Source of the DNA: Cephalopachus bancanus
Lineage: Eukaryota; Chordata; Mammalia; Primates; Tarsiidae
Direction: 5' to 3'
NCBI GenBank assembly: GCA_027257055.1
Contig: JAPVLO010000097.1
Location: forward strand, 868,001-932,000
Length of the DNA stretch: 64,000 bases
The position numbers and the translations under genes were made by a program. Below are positions 49,501 to 58,830 of the stretch, piece by piece (position 1 is the stretch's first letter; each line of letters begins with the position of its first letter). Below the pieces are notes generated by a model, which was not told the origin of the DNA, did not search any database, and saw only the letters and a program-made list of their open reading frames with translations.

Positions 49501-52500
49501 GGTGGTTTTTGGAAGACTTACGTAGCAGAAGCAAAAGGGCCAATATCATGAGCGCGACTGCTGCGGGTCCCAGGCCCACGTAGGAGTCACGAAAAGCTTC
49601 CACGCAGCCGCTGCCGTCCAGGCACTCACAAACCGTAAGTGTAAGGATCTGCTTCTCAGGGCAGCTGAAGCCCTGGTTATCCGAAATCAGGAACTGAATT
49701 TCACTTCTCCCGAGCTTCTGCTCGCTTTGCTGCAACAGCACATTGGTACCTGTGAGGGCGGAAGGCAGAGGGAAATAAAAACAAGTGATTACCAAGGAAG
49801 GGGTGAAATTAAACGACAGAAATGTTCTTGAATTGCTGATGATATTTAGTTCTGGTTGGAAGCTTTATTTTCCCTTCACTTCTCATTGAGTTCACCCTGT
49901 GTGTTCGTGAAAGTTTGCCCATAGACTTCAAATATGTAGTTTCAAAAGCAAAGGATCAGATCTGGACTCCTTACTTTCAGGATGAATTGCCACACATACG
50001 TGTGGTCTACCAAATGTCAGGAACTGTTCCATATACCAGGAATACACTAATAAATAAATGAGGAGTTAAGTGATATTTCCATAGAATGACTTTATTTTAC
50101 AATTTTTTTTTCCCTTCCAGACAGGTTCTCACTCTGTGCCCAGGCTGGAGTGCGGTGGCATGATCAGAGCTTACTGCAGCCTCAACTTCCTAGGCTCAAG
50201 TGATCCTCTTGCCTTCAGTTTCCTGAGTAACTGAGACTGCAGGTGGGCACCATCACACCCAGCTAATTTTTTGACTGTTTTTTTTGTAGTGTTGGGGTCT
50301 TGCTATGTTGCCCTGGCTGTTTTTGAACTCCTGGCCTCAAGCAAACCTCCCGCCTCAGCCTCCCAAAGTGCTGGGATTCCAGGCATGAGCCACCATGCCT
50401 GGCCTATAATTTCTTTTTTTTTAAATTAAAAAAAAATTTTATTTTGAGTTGGAGTCTCACTATGTCACCCAGACTGGAGTGCAGTGGCCGCTCCCAGCCA
50501 CCACAGCCTCGACCTGCTGGGCTACGGTGATCTTTCCACCTCAGCCTTCCAAGTAGCTGGAAGCACAGGCACACGCTACCACACCCGGCTAATTTTTTTT
50601 TTTTTTTAATTGTAGAGATGAAGTCTCACCAAGTTGCCCAGGCAGGTCTCGAACCCGTGGGCTCAGGCAATCCACTCACCTCAGCCTCCCAAAGTGCGGG
50701 ATTAGAGGCTGAGCCATGGAACCCGGTTTACAATTTCTTAAAACAAAACTTTTTTATTTTCTTTTTCTTTTTTTTTTTTTGAGTCGGAGTCTCAGTCTGT
50801 CACCCAGGCTGGAGTACAGTGACACACTCATGGCCACCGCAGCCTTCACCTGCTGGGTTCCGGTGATCCTTCCGCCTCAGCCTTCCAAGTAGCCGGAACT
50901 ACAGGTGCGCGCTACCATGCCCAGCTAATTTTTGATTTATTGTAGAGATGAGGTCTCGCCAAGTCACCCAGGAGGGTCTCGAACCCACAGGCTCAGGCAA
51001 TCCACTCACCTCAGCCTCCCAAAGCGCTGGGATTACACGCTGAGCCACCGAGCCCGGCTTATTTTATTTCTAACAAGAGAAAAGCATTGCACATTTATTT
51101 AAAATAGGTTTTATGTGACATAAGAGCCTTTAGAAATAAAGCTCCAAATAGGCAGGGAAAGTATGTATCTTTTATAGAGAATTGTACAGAAGCATGATTG
51201 GAAGACAGTGGGGTATGATCTAATAGTAATAAACCAGGTGAATTTAGCAAGGCCTGTTTGTTCAGATATTTTTCTGGCATCTATGTGTGACATCTTTCCC
51301 TCTGGGTATAGGGAAGAGGGTCTTAAGACATATTTTAGGGGAACGTTAGAGAATTATTTTATGGTCTGCTTTAGGGAGAAATATGAAGGAAAGGCGAGAG
51401 AGACTTTCCTGCTTTTGCTAATTTCTCAACAAACAAAACTTTATTAACAAAAATTTCAAACAGAGACATGATAGAGAGAAAAACATAACTCCCATGCTAC
51501 TCATCCTCTGCTTTAATAGTTTTTAACAATGGGCTGATCTTGTTTGATCTATTTCCTGCTCTTTGTGTATTAAAAAAAAAAATTTCAAGCCTGCAGAGAA
51601 GTTGAAAGATTATTACAATGAATATAGATAAATCCTTCACTAATTGTTTACATTTGGCAACAATACTTTCTTGTCCTCTAAACCCCCACTTTTATTTTCT
51701 TTAACTTTTTTCTTTTAGATTAGAAAATACAGTTTATTTAGAAAGTAAATGAGAGAGAGAGAGGAGATTCACCTCCCCAAGGCAGCGGAGAGGGCCAAAG
51801 CCAGGAAACATGGCTCGGCCATAGCTCAAAGAGCACGTGGTCACACCATAGCTTAGCAAGGAAATGGCTGCAATGGCCTGACAATGGCCTTCTTTAACTT
51901 TTTAAAACTATTTTTAACTATTTCAAAATAAGTTACAGGTAGCACGCCATTCTTCAGTGTGGAGGTCCAGCCTCCACAGAGCAGGGCCTGAGGTGGGGGG
52001 AGGGAATGAGAAAGACAGACAAGAGACAGCGGAATTGGGAGGTCTCTCTCCTCAATAGGTGAGAGCCTGTTTATGATTTAGCATGCTTTTTATATAGGGT
52101 AAAACTAGGGCAAAGTACAAGGGATTATTGTAAAAACAAACAGTATCAGCTTTTGGGCCAGGCATCCGGGCCAGGTGTGATTGACGTCATGTCGCTTTGC
52201 TTTATTATAAAGTAATAAATCAAGGTTAGGGGAGATGAGCGAACCACAGTGGAATTATGTTGTTACTAGAAGGCGAGCTGTTTTGTGTTTATCTTTTTGT
52301 ACCTAGGGCTTTATTGTAGTTAAGACTTTATCTGTACTACGTATACCCGGATGTGTGGGCATTTAAGACACTGCCTCGTGTAGTAGGCTGCATTCGTCAC
52401 AGCCTGCTTTTGGCTAGGATGCAGAGCTTTTCAGCGAGACCTTGTCTACAAGCTTGGGGTACTCAAGGCCCACTGCGTTTTACATAGCAGGCTGTATCCC

Positions 52501-55500
52501 TCACCTGCCTTTGGCTAGAATGCAGAGCTTCCAGGCGAGACCGTTGCCCACAGGCCTGGGGTACTCAAGGCCTGTTACAGTGGCAGTGCCTGTCTGTTCC
52601 CCACATCACATCTGCTCCGAGGTGAAGGAGTATAAACTTGTTTCCTTGAACACAAGCCAAGAACACAAAGACCATGTCAGCTTATGCTCTGGTCTCCTTC
52701 ACTTCAGTGTGTGCCTTTTGAGAGCAAGGGACATTAGCACTTATTATTAGTATACTAATACTATCCAATATGTAACTCTATGTATAAGTTAAATTTATTG
52801 GAGTTTTAATGTATAAGGATCTCAGGGAGGGTTTCTTAATTCAGATCACTGAAATACATAAGAAAGGAAACCAAATATACTCAATCTGTAAATGCAACTT
52901 GAAATGTTGAAGGTGTTTAATTTGTAAAAGGGACCAAACATGACTCAAAGCCTCTTACAATGTTTGTAAACATCTGTTAGACATGAAATAACGTTACACA
53001 AAAATAATGTAAAGTAAACCTGTAAATCAAGAAAAACTTGGGCACTGTATTTGAAGCTTTTCTGAAATGAATACTACTTTTTAAAAAACAAAATAGTTTT
53101 CTGGATAGACTATTCTGTATTCAAAACTACCCTAAGGAACACCAACAGTCTCACACCAATCCATCACATGGTTCACATGTCCATACATCCAAGATATAGC
53201 ATCAGGGAGGATCAGATAAACCCTTTGTCATGTTGTCTCTCTCATGTTCTAGCTGTGTGATTTGGAGCAAGTTACTTACCTCTTGTTAAGTCAAGGTTTC
53301 CTGGGCTGTAGCCAGGGAATAATGCTATGAAGTAAGCACTCAATATGATAAGCAAAGTTAGGGCTAGCAGAGTGCCTGGCACATAACAAGTGCTCAATAC
53401 ATTGCTATTTTCAGTGGGATTACTGTACTACACTTCAAGATTTTTTAGAAGGCACCTACTGTGATTGTGGTACTTAGAAAGGCTTGGTACTCTCACCTTA
53501 TGAGACAAAACTACTTTGAGAGCTCTTTGGAGAACACCCAGCTACCTTCAAGACATTTTGGAATGTTTTTCTTCTCTCCATAGATATATATAAGATATTA
53601 AAAATACCATAAAATATGCTATGTGCATATAGGTTCAGAACCTCATTTTAGAAACTCCTTTTAAAAACTGTATTGGAAATGTAATTTATAAGAAGAAATG
53701 TAACCTATGTTATAAATATTTTAGATACCTATCATGCTTAGTATTTAGATTCTGATGTGATGGGATGATTTTGCTTACTTTCTTGGTGTACTATCTTCCA
53801 TTTTTCTGCCATTCCTGGTGGTTTGTCAATGACAGAGAAACGGAAAGGCCCACTGTTTGGGTATCCATCTGGGTCCTCTGCAGTAACGTTCACATACTGT
53901 ACGTCGTTACAGATATTCTGCACTGGTTCCACCAGCGTGGGACAATTGTCGTTGATATCTTCAACTGTGATAACGACGGTACCAGTAATGGTTTTTCTGG
54001 GATGATCTTAAAAATAAGAAAGAAAAAGTATGTATGTTCTGATTCTATTGCTGACAACGGACATAGTTTGAATTTTTTTGCCAATTTGGTATAGAGAAGG
54101 TACAAATTACTTAGGGACCAAGTCATATCTTTGAATACACTCAATACGTAGAAATGTAAGGGCTTTTCCATTGGAGACAGCAGGTTTAACAATTTTAAAA
54201 AATATATAGCATCTCACTATGTTGTCCAGGCTAGTCTTGAACGCTTTTTTTTGAGTCAGTCTTATACTATTGCCTAAGATGGAGTGCAGTGGCACGCTCA
54301 TGGCCACCCCAGCCTCGACCTACTGGGCTCAGGCGATCCTTCCACCTCAGCCTTCCAAGTAGCTGGAACTACAGGCACGAGCCACCACACCCGGCTAATT
54401 TTTTAAAAATTTATTATAGAAACAAGGTTTCTCCAAGTTGTCCAGGTTGATCTCGAATACCTGGGCTCAGGCAATCCTCTCGTCTCAGCCTCCCAAAGTG
54501 CTGGGATTACAGGTGTGAGCCACTGTGCCAGGCATCTCAAACTCTTGGCTCAAGAGATCCTATTGCTTCAGTCTCCTAAGGAGCTAGCTGGGGTTCCAGA
54601 TACAGGCCATCACATCTAGCTGAGCTTAGGTTTTTATATATGATCAGAACAAAAGTATCTGATGTTGGAGAATAAACATCTAAATACATATAACTAGGAA
54701 AATACCTATTTAATAACATACCTTCTGATATAACCAAAATCTTTACAGTGTATGTACCATTATGGACGTATCTAGATTCGAAATCAGGAATTTTTGCGAG
54801 TTTAATTTCAGATGTGACAGAATCCACAAAGACCCAATTGTCTATATCTTCCAGTTTTTCATATCTGTTATAAAACAAACATAAAATTAATGTTGAATTC
54901 TGGATAAGCTGAGAGTCTATAATTCTATCTAGAATCTATAATTCTGTAATCTATCACTCTCTTGAGCTTAATTTCTAATTAAATATGTTCTTGTTATAGG
55001 CATTTGTTTTGAATGTTTTTAATTTCTTGAAACTATCCTGAAAGCCCCTCTCTTTACTGCATATTACGCTTAGAATCTTCCTCTCTTTACTGCATATTAC
55101 ATTTAGAATCTTCCTTATCCCTATGTATATATTCTTTTGAGGTGGGGTCTCACTCTGTCTTCTAGGTTAGAGTACAGTGGCACGATCATGGACCACTGCA
55201 GGCTTGACCTCCTGAGCTCAGGCAATCCTCCTGTGTAACCTGGGAGTAGCTGGGACTATAGGAGCACATCATCATGATGGCTAATTTCTTTTTATTTTTG
55301 TAGTGATGTGGTCTCACTATGTTTCCCAGGCTGCTCTCGAACTTCTGGGCTCAAGTAATCCTCTTGCCTTGGCCTCCCAAAGTTCTGAGAATTACAGGTG
55401 TGAGCCACTGCACCTAGCCAAGAGTGACAATCTTGAGCCCACTAACCCAGGAGGTTTGTAAATTTCTCCGCAATCTGATCTACAGCTTTTATCTAATCTC

Positions 55501-58465
55501 CTTTAAATGCGGGGCATGCTTTTGAGGAATAACTTAGTTATACAACAAGAACCGGTAGAGAAGGGTAGTCTTACATCCTATTGTTTATTGGGATATTAGC
55601 AACGTTTAAAAATCAATGATTGTCATAAATGGAAGTATCTAAAAATGATGGGATATTATTGATTGTTAGGTAGAGTTGGCTAAAAGTAAAAACAATGCAG
55701 ACAAAATGATTTCTGAATTTCTTCCCTCAAAGCAAGGAGAATTTGCGTAGGAGACAATACTGAAAAGGCAAGGAGAATGCTCTTATTATAATATTTATGT
55801 AACTGATGCTATTGAGTTTAACATAAACATACCAATACAAATCAAACATATCAGTATCTTGGTTCAATCAATCAAATTGACAATTTATTTTCTATTAAGT
55901 GGCTGTTTAGGCAAACAGGAATAAGTGGCTAATTTTTAGCAATATTTATGTGTGGTGCCATTTGAAAACATCCAATTACAAACTTGAACTAAATTTTTCT
56001 GCCTCTTAATAGTCTTATTAGTAAATAATACATTTGGATTTTCACAAGTTAATACTGGATTTCTGAAAATTTACAGCTTGAATTAAGTTGCTGTCTATGG
56101 CTTCCTAACATTCACACTTATAATACAGGTACAGTATTAGTAATAATGGATGCTTTGTGTAATATCATTTAAGGAATCTCCTAACTGTTCTCTGTTGTAA
56201 AAATTAGACGCCATTTAAGTAGCATAGCTGCTCACATGTTAGGCCCCCAATCCATAAGCAGCTGATGCACACGAATAATTAGAAAAACAGTAAAAGCCAA
56301 GGGAACAATCTTTGTACCGCTATTATCAACATTTCAGAACAGCAACACTAATCAATTAGGTGAATACTTGGAAAAAAATTGAACTTGGCTGTGCCTCCCA
56401 TTCCTTATCTGCAAAATAACAGGTTTGAAATGATCTTTAAGATCTTTCTCTTTCTAAAGTCCTATCATTGTATGCTAAAGAACAAAATAACGCACTTGAG
56501 AAATGATTCATTATTCCTCAAGGCAGAACACAGAATCTTTTGATACACACATAGCCCCAAAGAAAAATAGCAGCCACAATTAAATGATTATGTGGGAAAC
56601 AGAAGTTTCAATAGACAGCCACTTTTTATTAGTAGATAATTAGAATGTGTAAGCTTCTCAGTGGACAGAAGTGCGAAATTGTCATATAGAACATTCATTC
56701 TCAATTTGGGGGATTCAATTAGGGTGTAGAATCTTGTTAGGTATAGAGCTGTGGGAATTAAAACTAGACCACATAACTCAAGAGAAGTAGGGCTGGAGCC
56801 TACAGGTAGGTGGGCCAGAGAGGGTTACCAAGGCACTACTGAAAACAATGTGGAAGCTGTTTGTTATTATTACTTTGGAATAAGGTTATTTGATGCATTC
56901 CATTAAAAGAAGATTCACTAACAGGAAAGACGTTGTTGAAGAGCTTCTTCCACATTCTCTTTCTTGCTATAGTTAGTCAAGCATCCAAATATAGTATTTT
57001 ATGAAGTGTTGGCATACAGGGCCTGCTCTGGTCTGCATGTTGGTGACCTCCCAAAATTCACCTGTTGGAACTTAATACCCAGTATGATCACATTGAGAGG
57101 TGGGGCCTTTGGGAAGTGATTAAGTCATGAGAAAACCACTTCATGATAAAGGGGGCTCCAGGAAGCTCCCTGCTTCTTTGGCCATGTGCAGACACAACAA
57201 GGCACAACCTTGGAAGCAGAGAACGAGACTCACCAGACACCAGATCTCCTGCCTGGTGCCTTGAGTGTCTGCCTCCCCTCCAGAACTGTGAGCAATAAAT
57301 CTCTGCTGTTTATAAGTTACTCGGGCTAAGATATTTTTGTTAGAGCAACCCAGATGGACTAAGACTGGAACACAGACTTAGGATAGTCAAGCAATGAGGA
57401 GCTCTGACATTGGGCAGGAAGTCGCTAAAGTTGTATGTCTGGGGCAGCAAGTGGAGATTCTTTAAATTCAATTGCAGTGACAGTAACGAGAACTCCATAA
57501 ATAATAGCTGTGTAAAGAGTAGTCTCCCCATAGCATGGCTCTGAGATCTAAGATGTAAATTTCATTTGAAAATTTAAAAGTATCATGCAAACCTAAGATG
57601 TCAATATAGAGTGGACACAATCTAGTCACTTCCCGCTCAGTGGTGGCATCTAGAAGGTTCTCAGGAAATGTATTCTGAGGAAAGGTCACCATGATCGAGA
57701 CAAACGTTGAAAGGTTCACCAATCACTGAAGTAAATAGCATGGTTTACATGAAGACTCATTCCCTAGATTAATGTATAAGTAAAACTGGTTTCCCTATAC
57801 TAAAATACATTATGCAACTATTTATCTTAACCAATCTTGCATACATTAAGACTTGTGGTAAATGTTACCTGCCATGTTCCCTTCAATACGCTAAGACAGA
57901 TTTTAGAAAGTTTTTTCTGAGTTTTTCTTTTGTTGTTTTTTAGCCTTTTCTAGACAGAACTGTTCCAGTTCTAGAACCCTCTTCTCATGCAGGTGACTGA
58001 GGAATGAGGATTCTGGTGAGAATTCTTCTCATATCTCAGTTACAGGCACAACTTGAGAATTTGAATCTACTGACCTTTGGGGAATTATAATATAATGCTG
58101 GGATGGAAAGGAATGAAGTGCTCCAATTTCATGACAATTTTTTGAAAATAGGCATTTAAAATTACTTAATGTGAGGAAATATATTCATAACTATCTTACT
58201 TTACACGGGCTTGGCGTCCTGTGTCTTCATCCAAAGCTTGAAATTTGCCGATTACTTGCCCTCGGCTTGATCTTTCCATGCTCTCACTAGCGTGGACAGA
58301 GATTGTGCTGCTTTTCAAATGAAAGCCTTCTTTCACATTTTTCACTTTGACTTTGATGGGAATGGAGGTTGGCTTATATTTATTCCTAACGGATTTGTGA
58401 AAAGCTGCTTTATTAGTAACAATAATGCTGACGTCAAGATTCTTCATTACTTCATAATCTACTTC
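42557..58465 (-). CDS. DSG2: Desmoglein-2, 3' two-thirds of the gene (exons 9-15, spliced)
   Basis: Desmoglein-2 is a calcium-dependent desmosomal cadherin of the plasma membrane. It binds partner cadherins outside the cell and plakoglobin/plakophilin inside. Seven minus-strand exons (58200-58465, 54722-54864, 53779-54006, 49522-49749, 47951-48072, 45838-46170, 42557-43579) join in frame and total 2343 nt, about 780 residues plus stop. The sequence shows cadherin repeats with the DINDNCP calcium motif, an anchor domain with a CECLDGSGC cluster, a leucine-rich membrane helix, the LVCHCGEG juxtamembrane cysteines, a catenin-binding segment, six desmoglein repeats and the DSG2-type C-terminus ending QHSYS. 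Recalled human DSG2 aligns exon by exon with equal lengths, and DSG1/3/4 lack this tail. No stop or frameshift is seen in any exon. Exons 1-8 are missing because the window ends inside intron 8; exon numbers assume the human 15-exon structure. Confidence 0.96.
43730..43861 (+). mobile_element. Alu left-monomer (FLAM-like) in DSG2 intron 14
   Basis: GGCCAGATTCGGTGGCTCAG to CTCTACAATTAAAAAAATATATAT. Only the left arm is present, antisense to the gene. Confidence 0.88.
43862..44606. other. DSG2 intron 14 sequence, nothing recognised
   Basis: AT-rich intron with no recognised repeat. The 80-codon frame at 44355-44597 has no protein match that I recognise. Confidence 0.45.
44607..44896 (-). mobile_element. 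Alu SINE, young type, in intron 14
   Basis: GAGTTGGAGTCTCACTCTG to GCCGAGCCCGGCC. Duplication TAATTCTCAATTC / TAATTCCCAATTC. Sense to DSG2. Confidence 0.96.
45020..45317 (-). mobile_element. Alu SINE in intron 14
   Basis: GAGTCAGGAGTCTCACTCTG to CCACCAAGTCCGGCT. Duplication AGAAAGTAAATTT / AGAAGGTAAAATTT. Sense to DSG2. Confidence 0.94.
45318..45837. other. DSG2 intron 14 sequence, nothing recognised
   Basis: Unique-looking intron up to the exon 14 donor. Confidence 0.45.
45838..46170 (-). CDS. DSG2: DSG2 exon 14 (cytoplasmic region, start of catenin-binding segment)
   Basis: This exon has 333 nt (111 codons), phase 0 at both ends. The acceptor is TATTTGCTCTTTCAG and the donor GTAAGG. It starts [10 protein letters not shown] and contains [20 protein letters not shown]. 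It ends [12 protein letters not shown], the start of the intracellular cadherin-typical segment that binds plakoglobin, which continues as KATSYTEDD in exon 15. Open reading continues into intron sequence on both sides, so the splice sites, not stops, set the ends. Confidence 0.95.
46533..46822 (+). mobile_element. Alu SINE in intron 13
   Basis: GCCGGGCGGGGTGGCTCACC head, tail AAGAAAAAAAAAA. Duplication AGACTATGT / AGACTACGT. Antisense to DSG2. Confidence 0.95.
47110..47396 (-). mobile_element. Alu SINE in intron 13
   Basis: GAGTCAGAGTCTCACTCCG to CTGAGTCTGGCCA. Duplication GCCACTGTT. Sense to DSG2. Confidence 0.94.
47397..47950. other. DSG2 intron 13 sequence, nothing recognised
   Basis: Unique-looking intron down to the exon 13 donor. 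Confidence 0.45.
47951..48072 (-). CDS. DSG2: DSG2 exon 13 (end of membrane helix, intracellular anchor)
   Basis: This exon has 122 nt. The acceptor is TTTTGTCTGTGCAG and the donor is GTCAGT, a weaker but legal GT site. It enters in phase 1 and leaves in phase 0. It completes the transmembrane leucine run ([13 protein letters not shown]) and supplies the two juxtamembrane cysteines, which in desmogleins are palmitoylated. The intracellular anchor [17 protein letters not shown] and GAPPEDK follow. Confidence 0.95.
48127..48406 (-). mobile_element. Alu SINE, young type, 55 nt upstream of the exon 13 acceptor
   Basis: GAGTTGGAGTCTCACTCTG to ACCGAGCCCTGC. Duplication TATTTCCACATTTCT / TATTTCCATATTTCT. 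Sense to DSG2, with its A-tail pointing at exon 13. Confidence 0.96.
48460..48610. repeat. AT-rich low-complexity tract in intron 12
   Basis: TATTATTTATGATTCTATTTATTG-type sequence, with ATATTATATTATATATTATG inside. Confidence 0.85.
48611..49179. other. DSG2 intron 12 sequence, nothing recognised
   Basis: AT-rich intron sequence. Confidence 0.4.
49180..49496 (-). mobile_element. Alu SINE next to the exon 12 donor
   Basis: GAGTCAGGGTCTCACTGTTG to CTCCGTGCCCGGCC, with an extra TTGGATTGTTTTTTTTTGC segment near 49423-49441. Its 5' end is about 25 nt downstream of the exon 12 donor. Sense to DSG2. Confidence 0.94.
49522..49749 (-). CDS. DSG2: DSG2 exon 12 (extracellular anchor and transmembrane helix)
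   Basis: This exon has 228 nt. The acceptor is TTCCGCCCTCACAG and the donor GTAAGT. It is phase 1 at both ends. It encodes [19 protein letters not shown], the cysteine-containing extracellular anchor ([17 protein letters not shown]), then [21 protein letters not shown], most of the single membrane-spanning helix. The split Leu codon C|TC continues in exon 13. A sense Alu ends about 25 nt beyond the donor. Confidence 0.96.
50101..50403 (-). mobile_element. Alu SINE in intron 11, older
   Basis: TTCCAGACAGGTTCTCACTC to CACCATGCCTGGCC. Confidence 0.92.
50411..50727 (-). mobile_element. Alu SINE in intron 11, young type
   Basis: GAGTTGGAGTCTCACTATG to CATGGAACCCGGT. Only a few bases from the previous Alu. 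Confidence 0.94.
50768..51059 (-). mobile_element. Alu SINE in intron 11, third of a same-strand cluster
   Basis: GAGTCGGAGTCTCAGTCTG to ACCGAGCCCGGCT. Confidence 0.95.
51060..51559. other. DSG2 intron 11 sequence, nothing recognised
   Basis: AT-rich intron sequence without named repeats. Confidence 0.4.
51711..51889 (-). mobile_element. 179-bp LTR R-region retroposon (TINE-like)
   Basis: Perfect 14-bp target duplication TTCTTTAACTTTTT (51697-51710, 51890-51903) and a short T/A tail on the plus-left side show L1-type insertion of a minus-strand polyadenylated RNA. The body matches only the R region of the LTR at 29696-30299 (GAGCTATGGCC, GGGGAGGTGAATC, CT repeats, AATAAACTGTATTTTC); AATAAA is at 51733-51738. 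It starts where a transcript from that LTR's TATA box would start. It has no coding capacity. Confidence 0.85.
51958..52701 (-). mobile_element. 744-bp solo LTR with 6-bp target duplication
   Basis: TG...CA ends and the perfect duplication CTTCAG (51952-51957, 52702-52707) within L1M sequence. Six-base duplications are typical of ERVK/class II integration. A minus-strand TATA box (TATAAAAAGCATGC, 52081-52094) suggests minus orientation, placing a 104-bp tandem duplication (52381-52574) in U3. A palindromic TGTGGAGG...CCTCCACA lies at one end. No retroviral genes remain. Confidence 0.88.
52381..52574. repeat. 104-bp tandem duplication inside the LTR
   Basis: Two diverged units, each TAG.AGGCTG.AT...TTTGGCTAG.ATGCAGAGCTT...GGGGTACTCAAGGCC. 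Resembles a duplicated U3 enhancer. Confidence 0.85.
52761..53244. other. DSG2 intron 11 sequence, nothing recognised
   Basis: AT-rich intron sequence. Confidence 0.4.
53245..53412 (+). repeat. MIR SINE in intron 11
   Basis: TAGCTGTGTGATTTGGAGC, AAGTTACTTACCTC, then AGAGTGCCTGGCACATAAC and AAGTGCTCAATACATTGC. Confidence 0.85.
53779..54006 (-). CDS. DSG2: DSG2 exon 11 (end of cadherin repeat 4, start of anchor domain)
   Basis: This exon has 228 nt. The acceptor is TTTCTTATTTTTAAG and the donor GTAAGC. It is phase 1 at both ends. It encodes HPRKTITGT, the Ca2+-binding linker [11 protein letters not shown], a sequon in YVNVTAEDP, and [15 protein letters not shown], a strongly DSG2-like stretch. 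The last Ser codon is split A|GT and completed by exon 12 (QES-TNVLLQQ). Confidence 0.95.
54205..54625 (-). mobile_element. Old Alu fragment split by a younger Alu (intron 10)
   Basis: Older flanks 54205-54244 (CATCTCACTATGTTGTCC) and 54533-54625 (CTCAAACTCTTGGCTCAAG, CATCACATCTAGCTGAGC) surround the Alu at 54245-54532. Confidence 0.85.
54245..54532 (-). mobile_element. Alu SINE nested in an older Alu (intron 10)
   Basis: GAGTCAGTCTTATACTATTG to CCACTGTGCCAGGC. Sense to DSG2. Confidence 0.93.
54722..54864 (-). CDS. DSG2: DSG2 exon 10 (extracellular cadherin repeat 4)
   Basis: This exon has 143 nt. The acceptor is TTTTGTTTTATAACAG and the donor GTATGT. It enters in phase 2 and leaves in phase 1. 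The encoded segment contains [19 protein letters not shown], a cadherin core strand, then the N-glycosylation sequon NGT in [10 protein letters not shown]. The final Asp codon is split G|AT with exon 11, giving [13 protein letters not shown]. Confidence 0.94.
55132..55419 (-). mobile_element. Alu SINE in intron 9, older
   Basis: GAGGTGGGGTCTCACTCTG to CCACTGCACCTAGCC. Confidence 0.92.
55420..57019. other. DSG2 intron 9 sequence, nothing recognised
   Basis: 1.6 kb of AT-rich intron without Alu. Possibly an old MIR/L2 scrap near 56390-56470. No gene seen. Confidence 0.45.
57020..57366 (+). mobile_element. MLT1-type MaLR LTR in intron 9
   Basis: GACCTCCCAAAATTCACCTG, GAGAGGTGGGGCCTTTGGG, AAGTGATTAAGTCATGAG, CTCACCAGACACCAGATC, CCAGAACTGTGAGCAATAAA, CAGATGGACTAAGAC: the MaLR order, with AATAAA near 57295. 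Confidence 0.85.
57367..58199. other. DSG2 intron 9 sequence, nothing recognised
   Basis: Holds a minus-strand frame at 57468-57722 that is not desmoglein and lacks splice sites matching the flanking exon phases. Confidence 0.45.
58200..58465 (-). CDS. DSG2: DSG2 exon 9 (extracellular cadherin repeats 3-4)
   Basis: This exon has 266 nt. The acceptor is TTGCCTTCCTAG just before GAAGTAGATTATG, and the donor is GTAAGA after 58200. It starts in phase 0 (Glu-Val-Asp-Tyr) and leaves phase 2. It encodes the end of one cadherin repeat and the start of the next: strands including [24 protein letters not shown] and [15 protein letters not shown]. The DxNDN calcium-linker consensus is replaced here by the KVKNVKEG stretch, as in other DSG2 proteins. 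The last codon (Lys) is split AA|A with exon 10, giving ARVKYEKLED, equal in length to the human segment. Confidence 0.94.
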
Positions 58466-58570
58466 CTAGGAAGGCAAAACCAAAGGTGACTTTTTAAAAT
58501 GAGAAAATAACTAGAACACACACACATACCTACATGCATGAGTAGTTTTTTATTTTTAATGTTAGAATAC

Positions 58571-58830
58571 GTTGTTTTTTTTTTTTAGTGTGGGTTTCAC
58601 TCTGTCCCTCAGGTTGGAGTGCAGTGGCATGATCACAGCTCACCACTGCCTCACCTTCCTAGGCTCAAGCAATACTTCTACTGCAGCCTCCCGCTGAGGT
58701 ACAATAAGCCAAAAAAAAAAAAAAAAATTAGCTGGCTGTGGTAGTACACTCCTATAGTTCCAGCTACTAGGAAGGCTGAGGTGGATCGCCCAAGCCCAGC
58801 AGGTCGAGGCTGCAGTGGCTGTGAGCTGGA
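58571..58830. mobile_element. Inverted pair of Alu monomer fragments
   Basis: A minus-strand piece (58571-58700, T-run, GTTTCACTCTGTCCCTCAGG to CTGCAGCCTCCCGCTGAG) is followed after a short spacer by a plus-strand right-arm piece (58712-58830, A-run, TTAGCTGGCTGTGG to GAGGCTGCAGTGGCTGTGAG). They face each other. Confidence 0.8.

Larger units (their letters stand above)
51560..52760 (-). mobile_element. Old L1M fragment hosting two LTR-derived insertions
   Basis: L1M-type 3' pattern: AAGTTGAAAGATTATTACAATG, TTCACTAATTGTTTACATTTGG, then TTTCAAAATAAGTTACAGG and CTTCAGTGTGTGCC, AGCAAGGGACATT. It is split by 51711-51889 and 51958-52701. Confidence 0.65.

Noticed and set aside
57468..57722. 85-codon minus-strand frame between DSG2 exons 9 and 10, considered as an extra exon
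   Set aside because: The sequence is not cadherin-like, and exons 9 and 10 already join in phase with the same length as the human protein.
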